From Nemesobacter sp965249045 (lineage in GTDB: Bacteria > Desulfobacterota_D > UBA1144 > Nemesobacterales > Nemesobacteraceae): a stretch of DNA of 64,000 bases. Position numbers and translations under genes: made by a program. The notes beneath the pieces are model-generated. The model searched no databases and was not told the DNA's origin. It saw nothing but the letters and a program-made list of their open reading frames with translations. Each line of letters opens with the position of its first letter. Positions within the stretch are counted from its first letter, which is position 1. The stretch lies in the NCBI GenBank assembly GCA_965249045.1, contig OZ252213.1, positions 1,674,001 to 1,738,000 on the forward strand, given 5' to 3'. This document shows, piece by piece, positions 1-7,948 of the stretch.

Positions 1-147
1 CACGCGGCCCGAAGCGCTTCGAAAATAGAACTTGCCGAAGCGCAGGCACTTTACGAAGGGGCCGTAGCGGACTATAAAAACTCCATATATGACTATAAAA
101 TAGTGAGGTTAAGACTTCTAAGCCTCTGCGGAAAAGATATACCGTGA
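1..147 (+). CDS. TolC-family outer membrane efflux protein, C-terminal fragment
   Basis: Frame 1 is open from the window edge to a TGA at 145-147, giving 48 residues of an Ala/Glu/Tyr-rich helix followed by a short tail. This is what the last coiled-coil helix of a TolC/OprM-type channel looks like. The stop overlaps the GTG start of the adaptor gene by 3 bases (GTGA), so the genes are translationally coupled and belong to one tripartite exporter. The family call rests on this context and on helix character; the fragment alone is too short for certainty. Confidence 0.6.
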   Translation, partial: HAARSASKIELAEAQALYEGAVADYKNSIYDYKIVRLRLLSLCGKDIP

Positions 148-1283
148 AAAACTTGTCCCGCTCAAAAATTCTCTACGCCGTCGCCGCCGTAGTTGTTATC
201 GTCGGCGGATACTTCCTTTTTTTCGGAAAAAAAGAAGGCCAAATAAAATACGTAACGCAGAAAATCGAGAGAGGAAACATAACTTCGCTGGTAAGAGCTT
301 CTGGAACATTAAAACCCACAAAAGAAGCGAGGATATATTCCGAAATAAACGGAACGATAAAGGAAATCCGCTCGGAGGTAAACGATGAGGTCAAAAAGGG
401 CCAGATGCTAGCCCTCTTGGAGGAACCGGAGGGTCTCTCGGGAGACGTCGAGTATTTTAAGCAGATACTGAAAAAAACCGTTACAGACCTTGAGATCTCA
501 ACCAACTCGCACGAGGCAAACAAAAGGCTTTACGAAAAAGAACTCATCTCCCGGGAGGAATTCAACAAATCGCTTTCCGAACACAGTCTGGCAGCCGCCA
601 CCCGGGAAAAAGCCCAGGCTGATCTGGAAACGGCCCAGAGAAAACTCGACGCGACGCGAATCACTTCCATGCTTGACGGCATGGTGCTTGAAAAAAACAT
701 CATAATCGGCGAACAGATACACCCGAACAAATCCGAGCCCCTGTACATACTCGCCGAAGACCCGCGAACTCTTCACCTGGTTTCAAATGTAAGTGAAGCC
801 GATATAGGAAAGATAAACGAGGGTCAGGACGCCCTTTTCAGGGTTGACGCCTTCCCGGGGAAAAATTTCAGCGCGAAGGTGAGGGAAGTGGCGAACTCAC
901 CCAGTATAAAAAACGACGTCGTTACCTACAACGTAACGTGCCTCGTGGAGAACCCGGAACTTGAGTTAAAACCCGGGATGACCGCCGAAGTAAAAATAGT
1001 CATATCTACCAAAAAAGACGTACTGAAAGTTCCCACCGCGGCGCTTCGCTTCATTCCCCCGAAATCTTCGGCCGTCGCAACTGAGGCGGGTGAGAACGTC
1101 TGGACCCTCAGGCAGGGAAAACTCTCGGCCGTAGGAATAGAAACCGGGATAAGCGACGACTTCCACACAGAAATCGTAAACAGTCCCCTCTCAGAAGGAG
1201 ACCAGATAGTGGTTGAGTACACCATGTCCGGTGGAAACAGCAAGAGTCCGGGCTTTGCGCTTCCCCAGCCGAAAAGATTCTGA
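144..1283 (+). CDS. HlyD/MacA-type periplasmic adaptor subunit of an efflux system
   Basis: This 379-residue protein has an N-terminal membrane anchor (residues about 9-27) followed by a periplasmic part. The order is a biotinyl-lipoyl half-motif, a coiled-coil hairpin (about 100-175, rich in Glu/Lys/Ala), a second lipoyl half, then beta-barrel and membrane-proximal domains. That is the usual RND/MacA adaptor plan, bridging an inner-membrane pump to a TolC-type channel. GTG is taken as the start because it overlaps the TolC-like stop and gives a full signal anchor. The gene runs straight into the ABC ATPase (TGATG overlap), which points to a MacAB-like or LolCD-like ABC exporter. The substrate cannot be read from the sequence. 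Confidence 0.88.
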   Translation: MKNLSRSKILYAVAAVVVIVGGYFLFFGKKEGQIKYVTQKIERGNITSLVRASGTLKPTKEARIYSEINGTIKEIRSEVNDEVKKGQMLALLEEPEGLSGDVEYFKQILKKTVTDLEISTNSHEANKRLYEKELISREEFNKSLSEHSLAAATREKAQADLETAQRKLDATRITSMLDGMVLEKNIIIGEQIHPNKSEPLYILAEDPRTLHLVSNVSEADIGKINEGQDALFRVDAFPGKNFSAKVREVANSPSIKNDVVTYNVTCLVENPELELKPGMTAEVKIVISTKKDVLKVPTAALRFIPPKSSAVATEAGENVWTLRQGKLSAVGIETGISDDFHTEIVNSPLSEGDQIVVEYTMSGGNSKSPGFALPQPKRF

Positions 1284-1978
1284 TGACACCGCCCGTAATC
1301 AAGCTCAAAGACATCGGCAAAACCTACTCGAACGGAAAAGTCGAGGTCGACGCGCTTCGGTCGATAAACCTTGAAATCGCACAGGGAGAATTCGTCGCCA
1401 TCATGGGGTCTTCCGGGTCAGGTAAAAGCACCCTCATGAACATTCTCGGCTGCCTCGACACGCAGAGCCGGGGAAACTACCTGCTTGACGGCACCGACAT
1501 AATGGAACTTGAAAGCGATGAGAAGGCTGAGATAAGAAGCACGAAAATCGGTTTTGTCTTCCAGAGCTTTAACCTGCTGCCGCGGACGACGGCACTTGAA
1601 AACGTGGAGCTGCCGCTGGTCTATTCCGCCATTGCGGGAGCGAAGAGAAAAAAGCTTGCCTCGGCCGCGCTCGCTCTCGTCGGACTCGGTCAGAGGGCGG
1701 ATCACCTTCCCAACCAGCTCTCTGGGGGACAGCAGCAGAGGGTGGCGATAGCGAGGGCGGTTGTAAACGACCCGAGGATGATACTCGCGGACGAACCCAC
1801 AGGAAACCTGGATACGGCCACCAGTTACGAGATAATGAAGATATTCAGGGACCTGAACGAACAGGGAAAAACGATAGTAATGATAACGCACGAAAAAGAC
1901 ATAGCCTCTCACTCGAAAAGGATAATAAACCTGAAGGACGGGGAAATCACCACTGACAGACCGAACAATCCAGTCTGA
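1283..1978 (+). CDS. ABC transporter ATP-binding protein, MacB/LolD type
   Basis: This 231-residue nucleotide-binding subunit has Walker A GSSGSGKST (42-50), signature LSGGQ (146-150), Walker B MILADEP (166-172) and the H-loop His at 203. The sequence is closest in character to the MacB/LolD/FtsE group that powers mechanotransmission exporters. Its start overlaps the adaptor stop by one base. Such ATPases are normally followed by a FtsX-like permease, but the next gene is enolase, 114 bp downstream. The permease must lie upstream of the window or elsewhere, or the system is incomplete. Confidence 0.92.
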   Translation: MTPPVIKLKDIGKTYSNGKVEVDALRSINLEIAQGEFVAIMGSSGSGKSTLMNILGCLDTQSRGNYLLDGTDIMELESDEKAEIRSTKIGFVFQSFNLLPRTTALENVELPLVYSAIAGAKRKKLASAALALVGLGQRADHLPNQLSGGQQQRVAIARAVVNDPRMILADEPTGNLDTATSYEIMKIFRDLNEQGKTIVMITHEKDIASHSKRIINLKDGEITTDRPNNPV

Positions 1979-2092
1979 TTCACCCGATTTACTGCCCCGC
2001 CGCCTCGAGTGGGGGAAATCTTAAAAAAGGTTTGATTGTTTTGCCCCGCGTGGTAATTTGATACCTTTCTAGAACCTTAAAGGAGTCAATAA

Positions 2093-3370
2093 ATGGCCCG
2101 GATAAGCGAAATAAGAGCAAGAGAAATACTGGATTCAAGGGGAAATCCCACTATAGAGGTGGAGGTGCACTGCTCAGACGGCGCCTTCGGGCGGGCGATG
2201 GTTCCTTCCGGAGCATCGACCGGAGAGCACGAAGCGCTTGAGCTTCGGGACGGGGAAAAGCGCAGGTACATGGGAAAAGGGGTTCTCGGGGCGGTAAAGA
2301 ACGTCCAGGACATAATAGCCCCGCGCCTTGAGGGTCTTGACACAAGCGACCAAGCTCTAATAGACCGAACAATGATAGAACTTGACGGAACAGAAACAAA
2401 GTCCCGACTCGGAGCGAACTCCATTCTGGGCGTTTCGCTAGCTTCGGCGAGAGCAGCCGCAGATTCCGCCGGAACATCTCTTTTCAGCTACCTCGGAGGC
2501 GAGGATGCCAACACCCTTCCCGTGCCGCTTATGAACATAATAAACGGCGGCGCTCACGCGGATAACAACCTTGATTTCCAGGAATTCATGATAGTGCCCC
2601 ATGGTTTTTCCACTTTCCGGGAAGCCCTTCGGGCGGGAGTGGAAACCTTTCACGCGCTGAAATCCATACTGGGAGCCAAGAATCTCTCAACGGCAGTCGG
2701 AGATGAAGGAGGTTTCGCGCCTTCTCTGGGATCAAACGAAGAAGCCCTCGAATGCGTAATAGAGGCCATATGGAGAGCCGGATACAAGCCCGCGGATCAG
2801 CTATCAATAGCAATTGACGTAGCCTCAAGCGAGTTTTTTCACGAGGGGAGATATCACGTGGAGAGAAAAACCGTGCCGACGGCCCAGTTAATGGGAATAT
2901 ACGAGGAGTGGATAAAGAAATATCCTATTGTCTCCATAGAAGACCCCCTAGATGAAAACGACTGGGAAGGCTGGAAAGCTCTTACAAAGAAAATAGGTTC
3001 CGCCGTCCAGCTCGTCGGAGACGATCTTTTCGTGACGAACACCAAGAGACTTTCAGACGGAATAAGCTCGGGCGTGGCAAACTCCATCCTTATAAAAGTA
3101 AACCAGATAGGAACGCTTACCGAGACCCTCGAGGCTATTGAGATGGCCAAACAGGCGGGTTATAGTTACATAATATCCCATCGCTCGGGAGAGACTGAAG
3201 ACTCGACGATAGCGGATATCGCGGTTGCCACAAACGCCGGTCAGATTAAAACCGGGTCGGCGTCCAGAAGCGACAGAATAGCGAAGTACAACCAGCTTCT
3301 GCGCATAGAGGAGGAGCTTGGGAAAGAAGCGCGATTCGGAAATGAAAAAACGGCGCTTTGGAGCAGTTAA
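2093..3370 (+). CDS. eno: Enolase (phosphopyruvate hydratase)
   Basis: Enolase interconverts 2-phosphoglycerate and phosphoenolpyruvate in glycolysis and gluconeogenesis, in the cytoplasm. The 425 residues are full length. Visible landmarks are the catalytic Glu in GDEGGFAP (203-210), Mg ligands Asp242, Glu283 and Asp310, the catalytic base Lys335, the signature ISHRSGETEDSTIADIAVAT (361-380) and Lys386. An AGGAG lies about 8 bases before the ATG. leuC begins 2 bases after the stop, so eno, leuC and leuD are probably co-transcribed. That is an unusual partnership of glycolysis and leucine synthesis, and may be simple operon packing. Confidence 0.98.
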   Translation: MARISEIRAREILDSRGNPTIEVEVHCSDGAFGRAMVPSGASTGEHEALELRDGEKRRYMGKGVLGAVKNVQDIIAPRLEGLDTSDQALIDRTMIELDGTETKSRLGANSILGVSLASARAAADSAGTSLFSYLGGEDANTLPVPLMNIINGGAHADNNLDFQEFMIVPHGFSTFREALRAGVETFHALKSILGAKNLSTAVGDEGGFAPSLGSNEEALECVIEAIWRAGYKPADQLSIAIDVASSEFFHEGRYHVERKTVPTAQLMGIYEEWIKKYPIVSIEDPLDENDWEGWKALTKKIGSAVQLVGDDLFVTNTKRLSDGISSGVANSILIKVNQIGTLTETLEAIEMAKQAGYSYIISHRSGETEDSTIADIAVATNAGQIKTGSASRSDRIAKYNQLLRIEEELGKEARFGNEKTALWSS

Positions 3371-3372
3371 TC

Positions 3373-4797
3373 ATGGCGGGAAAAACTCTTTTTGACAAAA
3401 TCTGGGAATCTCACCTTGTTCACGAAGAAGAGGGCAAGCCGTCCCTTCTCTATGTAGATCTTCACCTCGTTCACGAAGTTACTTCACCCCAGGCGTTTGA
3501 AGGGCTAAGAATCACGGGGCGGGGAGTAAGACGGCCCGAGCTTACTTTCGCCACGATGGACCATAACGTCCCGACCACAGACCGAAGCGAACCCATTTCT
3601 GATCCCATATCCGCAAAGCAAATAGAAACTCTCAGACAAAACTGCAAGGATTTCGGAGTAACTCTTTTCGGAATAAGAATAAACAACCATTTCCAAGGCA
3701 TAGTGCACGTGATCGGTCCCGAACTCGGCCTTACAAAACCAGGGATGACGATAGTATGCGGAGACAGCCATACTTCCACCCACGGGGCGTTTGGATCTCT
3801 TGCTTTCGGCATAGGAACAAGTGAAGTGGAACATGTCCTGGCGACACAGTGCTTAAGACAGAATCGCCCGAAGGTGTTTGAAATAAGGGTTGAGGGTGAA
3901 CGCCAGTACGGGGTTACCGCAAAGGACATAATCCTGGGCATAATCGGACGTATAGGAACCGCAGGGGCCACCGGAACCGTAGTCGAATATTGCGGGGAAG
4001 CGATAGAAGCGCTTTCCATGGAAGAAAGGATGACGGTGTGCAACATGTCAATAGAGGGAGGGGCAAGAGCCGGAATGATAGCGCCGGACCAAAAAACCTT
4101 CGAGTACGTGAAGGATCGCCGGTACGCGCCGAAAGACAGTAATTACGAAAAAGCCCTTGAACACTGGAAAACGCTCCGTACGGATCCCGACGCCGTTTTT
4201 GACAAATCGGTCAGCCTTGACGCCCGCAAGATAGCACCGCAGGTAAGCTGGGGAACTAACCCGGGAATGGTAACGGATATAACTTCAAAAGTGCCCGACC
4301 CTGGGGAATGCGAGGACGCAAGCAGAAGAAAATCTATGGAACAGGCCCTTGAGTACATGGGTCTTAAGGCGAATACCCCGATAACGGATATACACGTGGA
4401 CAGGGTATTTATAGGTTCCTGCACGAATTCCAGAATGGAGGACCTTATGGCTGTTGCGAAACTCGTAAAAGGTAAAAAAATCGCCGACGGAGTAAACGCC
4501 ATGGTAGTTCCCGGCTCCCAGTTGGTAAAGAAAAAAGCAGAAGAAATGGAGCTTCACAAGATATTTACCGAGGCTGGATTTGAGTGGCGCGAATCGGGAT
4601 GCAGCATGTGTCTTGGAATGAACCCCGACATACTCGCTCCGGGGGAAAGATGCGCCAGCACGTCTAACAGAAACTTCGAGGGCCGCCAGGGGAAAGGGGG
4701 AAGAACCCACTTGGTAAGCCCGATAATGGCAGCGGCAGCGGCACTCACTGGACATTTCGTGGACGTGCGCGACTGGGAAATAGAAAAGGGAATCTGA
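3373..4797 (+). CDS. leuC: 3-isopropylmalate dehydratase large subunit
   Basis: LeuC with LeuD isomerises 2-isopropylmalate to 3-isopropylmalate in leucine synthesis, using a 4Fe-4S cluster. The reading frame stays open back to a TTG at 3358, but the ATG at 3373 is preferred: GGAG at 3360-3363 lies 9 bases before it and the protein then begins MAGKTLFDKIW, as in relatives. The resulting 474-residue protein has the three cluster cysteines in SCTNSR (Cys350) and CSMCLG (Cys410, Cys413), plus the aconitase signature GDSHTSTHGAFG. The Shine-Dalgarno lies inside the end of eno, so translation is likely coupled. Confidence 0.96.
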   Translation: MAGKTLFDKIWESHLVHEEEGKPSLLYVDLHLVHEVTSPQAFEGLRITGRGVRRPELTFATMDHNVPTTDRSEPISDPISAKQIETLRQNCKDFGVTLFGIRINNHFQGIVHVIGPELGLTKPGMTIVCGDSHTSTHGAFGSLAFGIGTSEVEHVLATQCLRQNRPKVFEIRVEGERQYGVTAKDIILGIIGRIGTAGATGTVVEYCGEAIEALSMEERMTVCNMSIEGGARAGMIAPDQKTFEYVKDRRYAPKDSNYEKALEHWKTLRTDPDAVFDKSVSLDARKIAPQVSWGTNPGMVTDITSKVPDPGECEDASRRKSMEQALEYMGLKANTPITDIHVDRVFIGSCTNSRMEDLMAVAKLVKGKKIADGVNAMVVPGSQLVKKKAEEMELHKIFTEAGFEWRESGCSMCLGMNPDILAPGERCASTSNRNFEGRQGKGGRTHLVSPIMAAAAALTGHFVDVRDWEIEKGI

Positions 4798-4800
4798 AAC

Positions 4801-5430
4801 ATGGAAAAACTTCACAAGGTATCGGGAAAAGTAGCGGCTCTTGACAGAATGAACGTCGACACCGACCAGATAATCCCAAAACAGTTCTTAAAACGTATTG
4901 AGAGAACTGGGTTCGGGGAATTTTTGTTTTTCGACTGGAAGTACAACGACGACGGAACCTTAAACGAAGAATTTGAACTCAACCTGCCCAGATACGCGGG
5001 TGCCTGCATACTGCTTACAAGGGAGAATTTCGGAAGCGGAAGCTCAAGGGAACATGCCCCTTGGGCAATAAGGGAAGCGGGTTTTCGGGTAATTCTGGCT
5101 CCTTCCTTCGCCGATATCTTCTACAACAACTGCTTTAAGAACTCGATACTTCCGATAGTGCTTCCCAAAGACAGGACGGATGAGCTTTTCCGCCTGATAG
5201 GGGAAAACGAAGGCTATTGCCTTGAAGTTGATTTAGTTAAAAGATCCGTAACGGGCGAAAAAGGGATAGACTTTTCCTTCGAGATAGATGATTTCAAAAG
5301 AAAAGTGCTTCTCGAGGGACTTGACGACATATCGCAGACCCTTGAGGTAGAAGACAGCATAGAAAAGTATGAAAAACTTTTCGCGGACAAAAGAAGCTGG
5401 GTTCTTCCGGACGAGCGAAAAAGCCCTTAG
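4801..5430 (+). CDS. leuD: 3-isopropylmalate dehydratase small subunit
   Basis: This is the swivel-domain partner of LeuC. The 209 residues carry the family motif NFGSGSSREHAPWAI near residue 80, which contacts substrate, and the VDTDQIIPKQFLK segment near the N terminus. It starts 3 bases after the leuC stop, as expected for subunits made in equal amounts. It ends the plus-strand operon and faces a convergent small gene about 20 bp away. leuA and leuB are not in the window. Confidence 0.96.
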   Translation: MEKLHKVSGKVAALDRMNVDTDQIIPKQFLKRIERTGFGEFLFFDWKYNDDGTLNEEFELNLPRYAGACILLTRENFGSGSSREHAPWAIREAGFRVILAPSFADIFYNNCFKNSILPIVLPKDRTDELFRLIGENEGYCLEVDLVKRSVTGEKGIDFSFEIDDFKRKVLLEGLDDISQTLEVEDSIEKYEKLFADKRSWVLPDERKSP

Positions 5431-5450
5431 GCCTCACCCCTTCCCTGTTT

Positions 5451-5672
5451 TTATTTTCTGAAGAAAAGTTTTCCCAAAAGCGTAAGCAGGACGCTCAGCA
5501 CTATACAGGTCGCGATGGGAAAATAAAAACTGTAGTTCTCACCCTTGATTCTTATGTCTCCCGGAAGTTTCCCGAAAAAATCAAGTTTCGCCACATGAGG
5601 CAACATGACTCCAAGCGCTATGAGCGCCACACCAAGAATGATTATGACTCTTGCGGCTTCGTTTATGTTCAC
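5451..5672 (-). CDS. DUF2905-family two-helix membrane protein
   Basis: This 73-residue protein has two hydrophobic segments (about residues 8-26 and 50-68) flanking the loop FFGKLPGDIRIKGENYSFYF. That loop is the hallmark of the DUF2905 family of small inner-membrane proteins. The function is unknown; in other genomes the family is often found near ruv or queuosine genes, which is not the case here. It is convergent with leuD and shares no operon. The loop motif makes the coding call firm despite the small size. Confidence 0.85.
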   Translation of the reverse strand: MNINEAARVIIILGVALIALGVMLPHVAKLDFFGKLPGDIRIKGENYSFYFPIATCIVLSVLLTLLGKLFFRK

Positions 5673-5897
5673 ATAAAAAAGATAACCGCATGAAAATAAT
5701 TAAAAAATTCCCCGCAATGCTAAAGTTTTTCTGATATTATGCGATTACTGGTTTCCCGACAACCCGAATACGCTTACTTCCGTCCTTGACCTTTGGGAGA
5801 TGGCATAGAAATCCAAGATTGCGTTAGAATTGGTTACCTGTAAATTTATAAAAAAGTTGAACTTCGTAGCGTCGCCAGTTTCTGAGGAGAAATTCAG

Positions 5898-7619
5898 ATG
5901 AAATACAAAAAAATATTTTTAGTCTTGACTATGATAGTCGCGGGACTTTTCGCAATTTCCTGTGGAGATGACGATGATGAAACCCTGACGATACTTTACT
6001 GGCAGGCCCCTACTATCGCCAATCCGTATCTTACCGGGGGAAATAAAGATGTTGACGCTAGCGCTTTGATTTTAGAACCCTTAGCGAACTACGATGAACA
6101 AGGGAGCTTGGTACCTCGTCTGGCCGAGGAAATTCCAACCGTTAAAAATGGCGGCGTATCAGAAGATATGACCTCAATCACCTGGAAGCTTAAAGAAGGA
6201 ATCCTCTGGTCCGACGGCACTCCTCTCACAGTTGAGGATGTTATATTCACCCATAGATACCTGTGTTCCCTGCCATCAACGGAAAATGTGTGTAATCTCA
6301 TACCCATAGGGAATGTGGACCCTGTTGATGGCCTGCCCCTTAATATTAAAATCACCTTCACTTCCCCAGTAATCTACCCATATACTGTTTTTGTTAGAGC
6401 TTCGCTTCCCGTTCTGCAAAAAGCGCAGTTTGCAAATTGCATCGGCGAAGCAGCTCAGGGGTGTCGCACGGAGAACCTATACCCCATCGGCACGGGACCC
6501 TACAAAATCACTGATTTCACAATTAGCGGATCAGGAATGGAAACCACATCTGTTCTCACTTATGAAATCAACGAACATTTCCGCACGCCCGAGAAGCTCT
6601 TCCCCAAGGTAGTCATCAAAGGCGGCGGGGACGCTGCCAACGTCGCCCGGGCCGTTCTGGAAACTGGGGAAGCCGATTACGGTTGGAACTTACAAGTGGA
6701 CCCTCAAACCCTAAAAACCTTGGAGGATGGCGGCAAGGGGACGATTGAGCCCGCCTTCGCCGCCCTTGTTGAGCATCTGGTGGTCAATTTCACCAATCCT
6801 GATCTAGATTTGGGAGACCGGCGTTCGGAGTGGTTAGAAGGGGATAATCCCCATCCATTCCTGACCGATCCGGCGGTGCGCAAAGCCTTGTCCCTGGCTA
6901 TCGACCGTGAGCATATCGCTGAGCAACTGTACGGCCCTACGGGCAGGGCAACCTGTAATATCCTTCCGGCACCTCTGCAGTACGCTTCACCCAATAATGA
7001 TGAATGTTTAACCCAAGATATTGAAGCGGCGAAAACCCTGCTTGATGGGGCTGGCTGGATACCCGGCGACGACGGCATCCGCGAAAAGGACGGAGTTCGC
7101 CTGGAAATTCTCTACCAGACCTCCACCAACCCGGTTCGCCAGGCGACCCAAGAACTGATTAAGGGGTGGTGGCAAGAAATAGGAGTGGAAACCGAATTGA
7201 AGAACATTGATGGAGGTGTCTTCTTCAGCAATGACCCTGACAATCCCGACAACGTCTGGAGATTTTATGCCGATATTGAAATGTTCGCCAACGGAGCATC
7301 CGTCGACCCGCAGAGTTATCTGTCAGACTGGCAAACAAGTGAAATTACCAGCTCCGACAATGACTGGATGGGCGGTAATATATCTCGCTGGTTTAACGAA
7401 GGGTTCGATGATATCTATCAAGAATTGACTCGGACCTCCATTGGTACAGAACGCGAGAACCTAGCCATTCAATTGAACGATCTGCTGATCCAGAATTATG
7501 TAGTGATTCCTTTGATTGACCGCGCCTTTGTCTCGGCTTTCAGCAAAAGCCTAAAGGGAGTTCGACTAAACGGCTGGGACTCTGAGCTGTGGAATATTCA
7601 CGAGTGGTACAGGGAATAA
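5898..7619 (+). CDS. Family 5 solute-binding lipoprotein (peptide/nickel ABC type)
   Basis: This 573-residue extracytoplasmic binding protein begins with a lipoprotein signal ending in the lipobox AISC (Cys22), then an acidic stretch GDDDDE. The body follows family 5 (DppA/OppA) order: the YLTGGNKDVDASALILEPLA region, an internal domain, and a C-terminal lobe near VIPLIDRAF. A GAGGAG ribosome site lies shortly before the ATG. No permease or ATPase genes are adjacent, so it is an orphan subunit or works with a remote transporter. By eye it uses fewer ATA/AGA codons than its neighbours, which may point to transfer. The substrate is unknown. Confidence 0.92.
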   Translation: MKYKKIFLVLTMIVAGLFAISCGDDDDETLTILYWQAPTIANPYLTGGNKDVDASALILEPLANYDEQGSLVPRLAEEIPTVKNGGVSEDMTSITWKLKEGILWSDGTPLTVEDVIFTHRYLCSLPSTENVCNLIPIGNVDPVDGLPLNIKITFTSPVIYPYTVFVRASLPVLQKAQFANCIGEAAQGCRTENLYPIGTGPYKITDFTISGSGMETTSVLTYEINEHFRTPEKLFPKVVIKGGGDAANVARAVLETGEADYGWNLQVDPQTLKTLEDGGKGTIEPAFAALVEHLVVNFTNPDLDLGDRRSEWLEGDNPHPFLTDPAVRKALSLAIDREHIAEQLYGPTGRATCNILPAPLQYASPNNDECLTQDIEAAKTLLDGAGWIPGDDGIREKDGVRLEILYQTSTNPVRQATQELIKGWWQEIGVETELKNIDGGVFFSNDPDNPDNVWRFYADIEMFANGASVDPQSYLSDWQTSEITSSDNDWMGGNISRWFNEGFDDIYQELTRTSIGTERENLAIQLNDLLIQNYVVIPLIDRAFVSAFSKSLKGVRLNGWDSELWNIHEWYRE

Positions 7620-7948
7620 TACGACCCGCCAGTACCCAGCAGACTCGCGGCTTGGGTTTTGCAACCAAGTCGGCAAACGAAAGCTTCAGTTGATACTTCA
7701 AGCGAAGCTTCTCATTAAAGTGGTCCGTGCTACCGCTGAAGGGCTTAATATCCTCAAGCCCACTTGACGACTACAACTTGCCTTGCCTGAGTTTCCTCTG
7801 GGCAGTCACTCTTAACGCACCAACTCCTGATTAACGCTTTATAGTTCCAGGAGAATGAAGGTTAAATAAAAGGGTCAAATGGTGTTATAATTTAGATAGG
7901 TTGGTTTTAGGGGGCCGGGGAATAAAAAAAAGGAGAGAAATGGCTTAA
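7620..7948 (+). other. Intergenic stretch before rpoN, no gene seen
   Basis: No convincing reading frame was found. There are imperfect stem-loops: CTTGG/CCAAG arms near 7650-7675 and GGGCTT/AAGCCC arms near 7741-7763. These may end transcription of the binding-protein gene, but neither has a clear T-run. The final 70 bases hold the candidate rpoN promoter and ribosome site. Confidence 0.5.
7886..7942 (+). promoter_or_regulatory. Candidate rpoN promoter -10 and leader with a two-codon mini-ORF
   Basis: A perfect TATAAT lies at 7886-7891, but no good -35 stands 16-18 bases upstream. AGGAG at 7931-7935 is only 4 bases from ATG GCT TAA at 7940-7948, a complete start-Ala-stop unit. That unit abuts the rpoN ATG at 7949 in the same frame. 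The Shine-Dalgarno is 13 bases from the rpoN ATG itself, longer than usual. Confidence 0.4.

Noticed and set aside
3358..3372. TTG start for leuC five codons upstream
   Set aside because: It lies inside eno with no ribosome site; the ATG at 3373 has GGAG at good spacing and matches the family N terminus.
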